From Coprinellus micaceus (Eukaryota > Basidiomycota > Agaricomycetes > Agaricales > Psathyrellaceae), in NCBI GenBank assembly GCA_951394405.1, contig OX596335.1, forward strand, positions 1,488,001 to 1,552,000: DNA of 64,000 bases, read 5' to 3'. This document shows, one piece after another, positions 36,510-47,800 of this stretch (its first letter is position 1; the number at the start of each line of letters is the position of its first letter). The notes below the pieces were generated by a model, which was given only the letters and a program-made list of their open reading frames with translations, ran no database searches and was not told the origin of the DNA. Both the position numbers and the translations under genes were made by a program.

Positions 36510-39500
36510 ATGAAGCCGTTCAATTATCTAGTAACGCTGGTCGTGATAATTGCTACAGCATGCTCTGCTTCAGGTCCGTCATCTCTGACATCTCATCTAC
36601 TCATCGCCTAAATTCTGGTGCAGCTCATAGTACCCATGCTCCCCTGCTGAAACGAGCGACAACCCCAGCGACCATTGCACTCGAAATCTTGCCTCGCCAA
36701 CAACACGTAGGGAAGGTTCTTGATCTCAACAAGCGCTCGCCAATACCCGCACCACACACCCTGCGTTTCGACGATTCCTTCCGCCTGACAATCTCGGCCT
36801 TTGACGACGTCTTCCACCTCCATTTACGACCAAACAACCATCTCGTCCACCCAGAAGCTCGTATCAACTACTATGGTCTCGATTCGGACGGTGCCCCAAC
36901 TGTTCTACGGACGGTGCCCATCGTGCGGGAGACCGTGAAGGCCTACATGGGCGAGGTTGTCGCCGCAAACCACTCTCCCACCAGAATGCGCGAAGACGCT
37001 GTTGGCGTCGTTCGCTACAGGCCTCATCCTGCTGAACTGGGTTGGGCTCGCATCATGGTCCATCACCAAGGTGATTCTGATCGCAGGACTTCACCGCTAT
37101 ATGAGGGCGCCTTTTCGGTTGGCGGGGTCATTTACCACATCACGACGAAAGGGAACTACGACCGCAAGAAACATGCACTCGACGCCGAGGTTGTGCAGAC
37201 ATTGGATGATGGGGACAATAGGTTGGTCATCTGGAGGGACAGTGATGCCATGACCCCCGAGGAGGAGCACTTTGTCAAGACCGGTACCAAGCCTTCCGGA
37301 CCATTGGAACAAGCAACGACTTGCGCTCACGACTCCTTGGCATACAACTCGGATCCAAATCTCAATCCAATGCTGCGGTCTCTCAACACCGACTCCTCGT
37401 GGCTCAACAATTTCCTCAACCCATACCCAAATTCGACTCTGTATCGCCGACAAGATTCCCCCACAGGGAACGGCGGCATGGGATCGAAGTGAGTTTTGAT
37501 ATGGTGGTCTGCACCCCCCGTTCTGAGTGATTAATTCACGGCATAGCTTTGTTGACAACATCGGCCAGAGCGTAGGTTGCCCAACAACCCAGAAAGTGGT
37601 ACGTATAGTAAGCCGTCTCCGTATTGACTCCGTCTGATTGTAACCGCAACAGCTATACATGGGTGTCGCAGCAGATTGTGAGTATGTTCAGAAGCAAGAC
37701 GGTCAGGAGAATGCCAAGAGGCAAATCTTGACCACCTGGAATACCGCAAGCGCCCTGTACAAGGTGGATATGATTCCCTATTTCGGTGTGACTCAGGCTC
37801 TAACAAGGATCCAGGATACTTTCAACGTCAGCTTAGGGATCACCACCCTCAACGTCCAGGACTCGAAGTACGTTGATTTCCAATCGCCTTGGAAATGCGA
37901 CCAAGCTTTTCTCATGCTTACTCCAAATCAGCTGTCCCGCTACTCCGGGGGAATTCGTCTGGAATGTTCCCTGCTCTGCTGCGACCCTCAGCAGTCGTCT
38001 GTCTCTTTTCTCTGAGTGGCGTGGTACCGTCAGCGAGGATGGGAACGGACTTTGGCATCTTATGAGTGGATGCCCAACCGGTGCGGAAGTCGGTATCGCA
38101 TGGCTTGCTACCATGTAAGTGGCGTTCACGTCTATTTCACCATTTCTCCTGATGTCTGCGTCTCCTTCGACATTAGCTGCCAAACGAAAACTGGTGGCTC
38201 TCCTGGTGCTGTCACATCAGGAACTGGAGTTTCCACATCAGGACGAACCGAATGGCAGGTTGTCGCACACGAGATCGGCCACAACTTTGGTGCAATTGTA
38301 GGTTTGCTCTGAGGCATTTGTACCGCGCATCGATGGCTGATAACGACAACTTTCCCCCTAGCATGACGTATGTGGTGTTTCATCGGGACGAGCTCATCGA
38401 ACGCTACTCTAACTTTCCATTCCATTAACTTAGTGCGCAGACGGTTGCGCGAGCGATAGCAGCAAATGTTGTCCGCTCAACTCCCAAACCTGCGATGCGC
38501 AGGCGCGTTTCATCATGAGCCCTGTCGCGCAGGCTGGAGAGAAGGTCTTCTCGCCATGCAGCCTAGGCAACATCTGTAGGTGCCCTTTCGCTGCGTTGGC
38601 CAAACTGCGCAATCTAATTTCTTCCTGAATCTAGGTATCTTGATGCAGGGCACACGAAGCGGAGGAAAGACCGACACAAGTTGCGTCATTGACCCTGATG
38701 CTAGCAAGACCACCATCTCGTTGAAGATGTGCGGTAATGGCATTGTTGACAAGGAACAGGGTGAAGAGTGCGATCCCGGCCCAAACCCCAAAACCGACTG
38801 TTGCGACCCTACCACCTGCAAGCTCAAAACCAACGCCGTCTGCGACCCCGATAGTAGTGACTGCTGCACTGACCAATGCGGTTTTGCACCGGCGACTAGA
38901 GTGTGTAGGCCGTCGAAGGATGACAGATGTGACACTCAGGAAACGTGCTCTGGCAATTCATCGACATGCCCTACCGATGTTGTGGTGCCTAACGGTGCGT
39001 GGCGTATTTCATTCATTTCCGCTATTGAACTGACTAACCCTTGCCGTTCTAGGCCAGAGCTGCGGAAATGGTGACCTCGCTTGTGCTAGCGGGTGGTGCA
39101 CGTCTATCGCTGGTAGGTGATCTGGTTGCTCACGGCCCACCATTTACTGACGGGTGTTCTTTTTCATAGAACAATGTTCAATGGTTGGATCGGGAATGAA
39201 CCTCACTCGAGCATGCCCAGACCGCAGCGACCAGTCATGTCAAATCTCGTGCCAAGATCCCAGACAAGCGAACGTTTGCATTACGCTCAAAGCGTTGCTA
39301 GTTGATGGGTCCCCTTGCGGTACGTGCGATGTTCTGCCGTTCTTCCCTTCGTTTGAATTCGCCGACTCGCCGTTTCGCGATAACATTCTATTCACTCCTA
39401 AACCTGGGGTGTGTTTTGATTCGCGATCCGATGATCTGACAATACACTCTTCTTTTGAATAGGCTATGGAGGATATTGTCAGCAGGGCAAGTGTGCGTCT

Positions 39501-40220
39501 GGTGGTGTTTGGGAGACTGTCAAGGTATGTGACCCACATTTCTCCTTGCGACTTTCCTTCCCTGGCCATTCAATGGACGGGAACTTTAGCCTATCCCCGA
39601 TTCTCACTCTACCCTCGGTTCGTTCCTTCTAGGCTTGGTATAGGCAGAATCTGCAGATTGCGATTCCCGTAACGATCGTCGCCGGTTTGATTGTGCTCCT
39701 TATTCTGTGGGGTATCTTCAAAGGTGTGTCTTGGCACAACCAGCTTCCCTTCTGTGTAGCTCCCGAGTCCACGGGATTCTGACGATATGTCTGTATTTTA
39801 GGTATTCGAAGGTGCTGTTCAGGTGGCCGAACGAAGAGCCCCGTCTCTCTTGCGATGAACCCGGCAATTGGTATGACTCAGCATCGACGGTTACCTAGTA
39901 CTGATGCATTCGGTGCGCCTAACACACCATACCGAAACGCCCCTCCGACAGCAAGGTAAGCCTTTGATCGCTTTGCCGCTGCTCAGGACCCTTGTCTTCT
40001 CCGGCTTCCGTTTTGCCTTTGACTCATGGCATCTTGCTTTCTCCGGCGTTGCTGGAAATATAGGGACCAGTACGCAGCTGTGCCTCCAGCCGCCGCTCAT
40101 GATCGATCCCGGTCAGGCCAACAATCAACCGACCTGGGATACAACTATAACGCTAATAACCGTGCTAATTGGGTGGATGATCGGACGTACAACGGATACA
40201 CGGGATACACAGGGAGATAG
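36510..40220 (+). CDS. Fungal ADAM-type membrane metalloprotease with disintegrin domain
   Basis: Sixteen exons (36510-36573, 36624-37488, 37547-37598, 37653-37763, 37815-37867, 37932-38114, 38177-38297, 38362-38367, 38434-38575, 38635-38994, 39053-39112, 39170-39319, 39463-39524, 39633-39723, 39802-39955, 40064-40220) give 876 residues with every phase closing. A signal peptide (MKPFNYLVTLVVIIATACSA) is followed by a pro-domain to about residue 295, ending at a Kex2-type Arg-Arg (STLYRR). The reprolysin domain (M12B) has the zinc motif HEIGHNFGAIHD at about 474-485, with catalytic Glu intact. A Cys-rich disintegrin domain (CGNGIVDKEQGEECD and on) and a second Cys-rich region follow. One membrane segment (IAIPVTIVAGLIVLLILWGI, about 752-771) precedes a basic, Tyr/Pro-rich cytosolic tail. 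The exon of residues His-Asp is only 6 nt. Substrates are unknown; shedding of surface proteins is the family role. Confidence 0.93.
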
Positions 40221-42421
40221 TGTCGACCGCATTCATTTCCTTGCTTCTCTCTCTGATACGCATCCTCTCCCATTACCCACATCCCGATATCCTCACCACA
40301 ATCATCATCGTAGCTGGCCCATCATGCTCCCCTGTAAATGTAATGTCGCTATTTGTTAGGTTCCTGCTCGTCTGCTTTCACCTTCCTTTCGATCCGCATC
40401 GTTCATTGCATTCGTTTTGAACAGACTTCAAGGTCCCAATCGTAGAATGCCCGCTTTGTTCCTTCTGATTTGATTTGTATTTTACGACACGGACACATGT
40501 CTCTTGGATAGGAAGTTATAATAATTGGCTTCTCGTGTTGCCAGAACTTGCCACAAATCCCCAGCCCCATTCCTTCATTGGCTTCGAGTCCATCGCGAGG
40601 GGCATTACCCCTGCCTCGACACTGTGCAGCCTCGCCATCCAGCGATCCATATTCAACTTCACACGCCTCCTCCAAGTTAGTTTTCGGTGGATGGATTTCC
40701 AGATGTCCTCGGTAACTCCCTGGACCACCTCGTTGAGCCACCCGCAGCCTAAGGCGATCTCAGGGAGCGACAGCAAGTGCCGTCCCCATAACCCTTCCCA
40801 GTATCGCCAATGGTTCAGACGTAGCCCCCAGCATCGGGAATTGGGACCATGAAGCCTGGAAGGGTTAGAGCGGGCGCCAACCATTCACCTATAACCTCCA
40901 AGAGGCGGCTAATGCGTGCCAAAACGCCGGAGCCACAGGGCACTTGGTTCACGGCCATGGGGCCATAAGGCCATACCGGGCGCAGGGACGTTATCTATTG
41001 CCTCCAATTTGTGACTGAAGGTAGTGTCACGGAGGGAAGGAGCCGCAGCTTCAACGCGCGGGCGATTGGCTGGCTTGCACGCTCCAGCGCGGGACCTACT
41101 ACGATGTGACTGGCGCCTTCTCAATTTGGCACAACTGGTCCAGGTCAAGACGTGTTGGGCTGGTCGCGACCAGCGAAAGCGAAGTGTTATATAAAGCAGA
41201 ATATCGGTGTGCAATAAGAGTGCACTCATTAACGCCTCGGACCCTTCCATGAGTTGGAAAAGAAGGGAGTGTAATCGCTTCTCAATTCAGGCTCACATCC
41301 TCCCCCATTCCTAATACCAGCCGAGACCAACTCGAGATCCTTTCGTTGCCTTGTCGGCCCTCAAAATTCTAGCATACGAGGTCGGTATCCGGGCACGACG
41401 TAAGGAAGACCACCACGGTGCTGCAGTCACAGTGGATCAGGTGAACTAGGAAATGCAGCCAATGCTCGTAATGCCCACTAACCACTAATCGAACTAAAGG
41501 AACCCTTACTCACCCAAGGTACTGGAGACTCCCTGAAGGACAATACTCTCCACCCACTTGCCAGCCCAAAATAAATATCGGGCTTCATGGCCTATGGTCG
41601 TGGGCCATGGACGGACCTCCCTGTGGCTCCGGCGTCCTCATGCGTGCACACCCGGCAGTCGCGCTCGATCGAGGACTCATACTGCTCGAGGGATTTTAGC
41701 CTGGAGAAGTAATGGAAAAGATTTTTGGGCCGAGCCATTGGCAAAAGGCACCTCATTATGTTCGAGTCCACACCCTAATTTCATGCGAACGGGCGAGTGG
41801 TTGGACTCTGATGATGGCGGATCTCCGCTTGTGATACGGGCGCTTATTAGCGTTGTACCAAGAGCCGTCCGCGCATTGAACTCGTATTCACGTCAACGTA
41901 ACACAGGAGGAGGAGGAGGCTTCCCTTTGGTTGTTCTCTGAGTGGAAAGTCCCCGTATCGTGACTAGGATCCCAGTAGCTTTCCAACCGGTATAACCATG
42001 GCGCTCAGGCTGGATCGATATCGACTCGAGAATCCGAGTCCCCCCTGCTTCCCGTTCCCCGCTCGGGGGCTTGAAGAGTCGTCCCACAAAAAACGCCAAT
42101 GGAACGAAAAGCGACACGCTAATAGCATCTCTCTTAATTATAGCAGAAGGGAACAAGATGACTCTTGTTCTCAGTGGTGGCGGAGTTACCGTAGTCAGGT
42201 CCCAGCGCTTAATCAAGCACAAGTAGACGCCCTTGTCCAATATCCAAATTGGCTTTGGAGATGGTTCTCCAGACACGCGAGCAATGGTTTCCTCCGCTCC
42301 TATCAAAACTGATAATACAGCCCGAGATATCGGTGGTCTAAAACGTCTACGCAACATAACGGTCTAGATACAGCAAAGTAAAATAAGAAAAAAACAAGCG
42401 GAACGAAAGCCGGAACGCCCC
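40221..42421. other. Convergent intergenic interval
   Basis: Lies between the stop codons of the ADAM gene (plus) and the aminotransferase (minus), so it should hold two 3' untranslated regions and no necessary promoter. At about 2.2 kb it is long for that. Short overlapping frames near 40475-40884 and 41558-42357 have no recognisable family. Confidence 0.4.
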
Positions 42422-43928
42422 TTAGACCTCCACGCTCCAATCGCTCTTAATCTCGCCCGTTTGTCGGCCCACAAGCTCCCTCCAGATGGGCCTACTAACA
42501 GGACCCATGCCATCCTCACCCGTTGGCACATGCACGTCCTCCCCACGATACCCAATCCTGTCAACAGGGCTGATCACGGCGGCGGTACCAGCACCGAACA
42601 TCTCAACGAGGGTACCATTGTTGGAGGCGTCGCGCACCTCGGCCATGGTGACGGGGCGCTCGGAAACGGTGATCTGGTCTGGGAGGTCCTTCACCTTATA
42701 GGACTTAGAGGCGTGTTGGCGGGCAAGGGAGAGAACGCTGTCACGAGTGACGCCGGGGAGGATCATGCCGTCGAGGGGTGGAGTGACGAGTTCGTAGGAT
42801 CCATCGGTCCTCTTGAAGACCACAAACATGTTCATGGTACCGACCTCAGTGAGGTAGTGCTCAGGCCCGTGCAGCCAGAGGTTCTGGGCGTACCCCTGTT
42901 CAGCGGCCTGTTTCTGGGGGAGGATGCCAGGTGCGTAGTTGACACCCAGCTTGAAGGCGCCGGTGCCTCCAGGGGCGGCACGGACGAACTCAGTCGTGCC
43001 ATAGAGCGACACAGGCTTGAAACCCTTGGGGTAGTAGGGTCCGACGGGGCTCAGGATGACGAACATCAGAGCCTCACTAGGAGGGCCAACACCAATAGCC
43101 TTCTGGGTTCCGACTGTCAAACATGGTCAGGCCAAACCGAGTAGGGAGTATGGAAATACGCACTGAGTGTAGGGCGGACGTACAAACTGTGTCCAGGCTC
43201 TCTGGGGATCCAGTCCTTGTCGATCCTGATAAGCTGCTTGATGAGCTCGAGCATGGCTTCACCATCGAACGTCTAGGGGGCGGATCAGCGATACCCTTTT
43301 AGAGAAAAAGATCACGCACGGGAAGGGCTATCCTCGCAGCACTAGTATTCATGCGCTTCATGTTCATATCCGGGCGGAACAAGGTGACCCTGCCGTCGTT
43401 GTGTCTGTAGGCCTTCATGCCTTCGAAAATAGTCTGGGCGTAGTGGAGAACGGTACATGAGGGTTCGAGTTGGAGAGGGCCGTCTGCAATTGTGTAAGAG
43501 TTTTGGGTATGAGGAAATGGCAAGGGTGCTCACAGGGTTCGATTTTGGGCACTCCCCATCCTGAGACGACATCCCAGGGGACGGTCAACATGTGGTCCGT
43601 CTAAGTATGTCAGAGAATAGTTCTCGACTGAACGAGGAACGTGCTCACGAAAGTGTGGCCGAACTTGAGGCTGGAGGAGGGAGGGGGCACGCCGGGTTGA
43701 GATGTACGCACGACTTCGAGTCGCGAGGGCTGCGAGGACCTATTCAGCGTCATAAACCGCACGAAACGGCAGTCAGCTCACGTCGATATCCGCCAACTTC
43801 GCTGCCCCAATGCTCATACACCTCCCATTCGAGCCCAAAGTGATGTACGCAGGCGTCATGAACCTCGAGCTCGGCCTACCAGAGGTCCTCGCCACGCGAA
43901 TAGCCGAACGAAACAGGTTGAGAGACAT
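42422..43928 (-). CDS. BAT1: Branched-chain amino acid aminotransferase
   Basis: BCAT transfers the amino group between Leu, Ile or Val and 2-oxoglutarate using pyridoxal phosphate; it is the last step of their synthesis and the first of breakdown. Six exons (43782-43928, 43649-43729, 43534-43600, 43320-43483, 43164-43272, 42422-43113) give 419 residues with all phases closing. The first 23 residues ([20 protein letters not shown] and on) are basic and lack acids, fitting a mitochondrial presequence. An internal Met at 24 could start a shorter form. Fold-type IV features are present: [14 protein letters not shown], the PLP-lysine region [10 protein letters not shown] (about residue 244) and [11 protein letters not shown]. 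The tail [20 protein letters not shown] is typical of eukaryotic BCATs. Gene symbol follows the yeast mitochondrial isozyme by inference. Confidence 0.95.
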
Positions 43929-44810
43929 CCTCTATATGAATCCCGTCCAAAGAAAGCTGTAGGTGATCGTTCCACAAGAACCGGCGTGGACGAAGCAAGG
44001 GCGAGGTGGGTGAACAGTCTTCCAAATCCAGTTCCGAAGGCGCCAAGCAAACTAGCGGCAACAACTGGGGTATTGTAGTAGAGAGCGAAAACACTTGGTG
44101 TCCCGGATTTATACTCTCAGGCGAGATGGACGCTCAGAACGACCTTGACGTCGGGTTCAACGCCGAAACATTTTATGGAAAGTCACGAGAGCGTGGCGAA
44201 TTCAAAATGCCGGAATACCCATTCCGAAAGGTCGTTCGGATCCTAGTACTTCACCCTTTCGCGGGTGAGAGCGATATTTATCGAGCTGCGTTGAAGGGGA
44301 CGGGTCACGGCGGTTGGGCTGGGGTTTTCCTCAGGGCGTTATCGGTTAGTCCCTGGGCAAACGGGACCAGCTGAACCCCTTCCCAGACCTCCATGGATAC
44401 CAACTGGGTTCCGAATAGACGCTGCGAAGCCCGACATTTCATGGACCTCTGGAAAGTGGAGATTGCGAAAAGTGGTAACATTCACAAAGAATCCGCTTCA
44501 AAGTGCTGGCGGTTTTTGAGGTGAACATAGTTTGGGTCTATGTAGGTTGGGATGACGGAGAGAAACATATATGGGGTACATAAGAAGTGAACGTGGCAAA
44601 AACAAAAAAGGCCGTATCTCAAGACTCTGAAGACCAGGATGGGTTAAAAAGCTGTAGCGAGCGAATTCACAACGGGCGCATATCTACCGGGATCCAGGCG
44701 ACGGAGGTGCGGGTGGAGCAGCCCATAGGCCGCGCCATGCCGCGCCATCCGCCGCACGGAGTTTGCGCAAAAAGAGGACCATATAGAAGTGCTATGTATA
44801 CGAGATTGAA
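43929..44810. promoter_or_regulatory. Upstream region of BCAT
   Basis: About 0.9 kb between the start of the aminotransferase and the stop of the helicase-like gene, both on the minus strand. It should contain the BCAT promoter and the helicase 3' untranslated region. No site was recognised and no gene is supported. Confidence 0.4.
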
Positions 44811-47800
44811 TCAGTCGTACATATCGTCGAGATCGTCAACATTCAACTCTGGCTTCGGGCTCGGCTTGGGAACTTTCTTCTCTGTGACGATGCCCTTGAT
44901 TGCCATGTCAAGATGGAATTGGATGTCCAGATTATGACCAGAGGGGACGCGGTTGAGAAGGTCTTGTACCTCCCCGACAAGTTGCTTCAGTTTCTCGACG
45001 TTGCGTTCCTTGTGCAGGGCAGAAGATGGGTCTAGTTGCTTCCGGAGATTTGTGGAAGACTTGAGGAGGGCACTATTTCAATTGGGTGAGCACCTTCTGA
45101 ACCAAAATCACAAATGGGTAAGAGAACGGTACCTCAGATCGTCCATCTCCTTCTTCAATCCTGCGAGATCCCTCTCGGATTCGTTCAACAACCGTGGGCG
45201 GATCTTCTTCTTAGCGGATTGAGCGTACGGCTGGACAACGTCCACGCACGTCAAGAGATGCGGTATGAGCCCAAGGTAAAGCGTCTTGTAGAAGGTAACA
45301 TCGCCCCAACCCATCTCTTGTGATAATTTGAGGCAAGTGAGATAGAAGGAGTCGCATGATTTCTGGGTCTGGGTCTTAGCCTTCTCCATCTCTCTCGTCC
45401 TTACTATGCATCGGTACATGGCCAGAAGCGTCCTACCAGACGACTTCTGTTCCTCTGTGATACTCTCTGGAGCCAAAGGAGTCGCAGTGCTGACTAACGA
45501 TTCCTCGAGATGGTGCGAGTCCACCAACTCGGTCGTGTCTGCCTCTGGCTGATCAGTGGCCTGCTCGACTGCCTCACCCTTCTCGTCCTCGTCGGCACCT
45601 AATGAGATACCTGCGTCCCATTTGGCTCTTGGGACGAAGTCGGGCGCGTCGGCTCTCATTGGGCCCTTCGCGAGCACCACAAGCGCGTGCTCCAGGGATT
45701 TGAAGAACACCCGCCGAATCCCATCGGGGGGACCCTCGAGTTGCCCGTTTTGCATATCCATAGACCACAGCTGAACGAGGTCATCCAACTGAGACTCGGA
45801 GTAGGATGATTCAGCTGCCAAGGCGACGCCTCTCCAGCTATGGCGTCCGATGAAGCTACCAGAGTGTCATCAAGGGGGATATTGTTGAAGCCACGCCTGA
45901 TACTCACCGTCTGAAAGTGCGGTGAGGTTTTGCGGTATCCAAAATCTTTAAGCCTCGGAGGATTTCTCGACGAAGGACCTGGTTGACGAGGTTGCAGCCA
46001 ACTGTGCATATGGTGAATGGTCAATGCAGCATCACTCCGGGGAAGCCTGTGGCATGCGTACTCAAACCGAGCGCCCGGCACCTGCTCAATGGCCGTCAGA
46101 ATGTATCGCTAGGCCATAATGGAGGACTTACACCCTCGATACGAAGAAGTCACGGTCACGAGCCTCAAACAGGAGATACCCTTTGGGAAGTATGGTCAAA
46201 TTTGGGACAGCGAGCTCTTAAAAAGCAGACTTACGAGCCCCAACCCCCCCGCAAACCAAGTCGTGGAGTAGTTGATTCAACGAAATCACAAGCCGGTCGA
46301 GAAGGATGGTGTCAGCTTCCCGCACATTGATTTGTTGCAGGAGCTGGAGGAACCATCCGCGGGGGAGCGTAACCATGTGTAGATTGAACTTGAGGCGTGC
46401 CAAGATGAGCGATCCGGCGACGAATTCGAAGAGGTGGCTGAGAACATTCAATTCGATGGTGATCTTTCGCAAAACCACTTGCCTGTAGTTAGCATTAGGT
46501 TGATAGCTAAGGAAACTCGTGGAAATCGGGCGCACTGGAAGAAGAGGATCCCTGCGGTGATAAATTTGACGTCTGTCGCTTGTAGGCATTGGTAGAGCTC
46601 CGGTACGATATAGACCTTATTGCCAGTTGAACCAAGCGGGCGGTAGTAGTAGTGAAGGCCCTCAAATATTCTGAGGAGAGGTGCTTGCGGAAGATATCGT
46701 GTGGCTCTTGAACGATCGAACGCAAGGCACAGTGCGCCGGCTTCGTACAAAAACGACAGCATCATTCTGTCTTTCCCAACAGCGCGGGTATGGAGTATAT
46801 CGAGACACCAGCTCTTAACGATGTCCAGGGCTGGTTGTGCTTGGGCGCTGACGTCTTCGAGGCGCAAGCACGCCTGCGAGCCCATGTAATGAGCAGACGG
46901 TCTCATAGTCTCATACAGCTTGTGGATCCAGTATCTGTTCGCGGACATTGAACATGCCTTCAATAAAATGGCTCGAGCCGTGCTCACCGTCGGGAATCAG
47001 GCGATTGTCGCTCCAGCTTCTTCGGTATGGAAATAGAGCGGTATACCTGGTACACCATGATCTGGAGGAATACCCCACGGAGCTGGTCATTGAACCACCC
47101 TTGGGTCAGTTCTCTTTTGTGAAGGTGTTGACGAGAGCATCCCTGACGGTGACATATCCCGTTGACAATGTGGGGAAGGCATGGGGACCAGAGTTGGAGA
47201 CGTTGGCAGTGCTGATTCTGGTCGGATATACGCTCTGAAAGGCGCTGCAACAGACTCGTTTTGAGTATCTGGAGTAGATCAGCGGAAGCGACCACAGTGC
47301 CGCCATCATCGCTCTCCAAAATCCCTGGTTGCGCGTTGGCGATTTGTCGATGAAGCCAGGTGTTCGCCGGAACAAGAGAAGCGTTTTCGATGGAAGCCGG
47401 GCGGAAATTGAAGAGCTTTTGAGACCCTTCGTCGGCAAGGTCCAATGACCTCACGGTCTCTCGGAAAAGGCGACAGTAGTCGAGGAAGTTCTCCAGCAAG
47501 GGCCATATGTCAGAGCTAGGGCTGTTGGCAAGGGACGCAAAGCTGACGTTGACGAAAAAGTGATCGAGACAAAGCAGAGCTTGGGGTTTCTCGTTCCTCT
47601 TCAAGAATTCGTAGCCTAAGTCCCGGAAGTACGTTCCGTCGTTTGCTGTGGTCTTGAGATTCCGGAACATCGCGATCTTGGTCGTCTCATTAGCCCGAGG
47701 AGCTATGCAATGCAACGCAGAAACGAACCTCATCCTTTTGCGTCGGGGACAGCAAGTCATAGTTGACCTCAGATGCAAGGGAAAGGAACTCGACGGCAGC

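Noticed and set aside
42461..43144. 227-codon plus-strand frame opposite BCAT
   Set aside because: Antisense shadow; the minus strand has the full conserved aminotransferase sequence.
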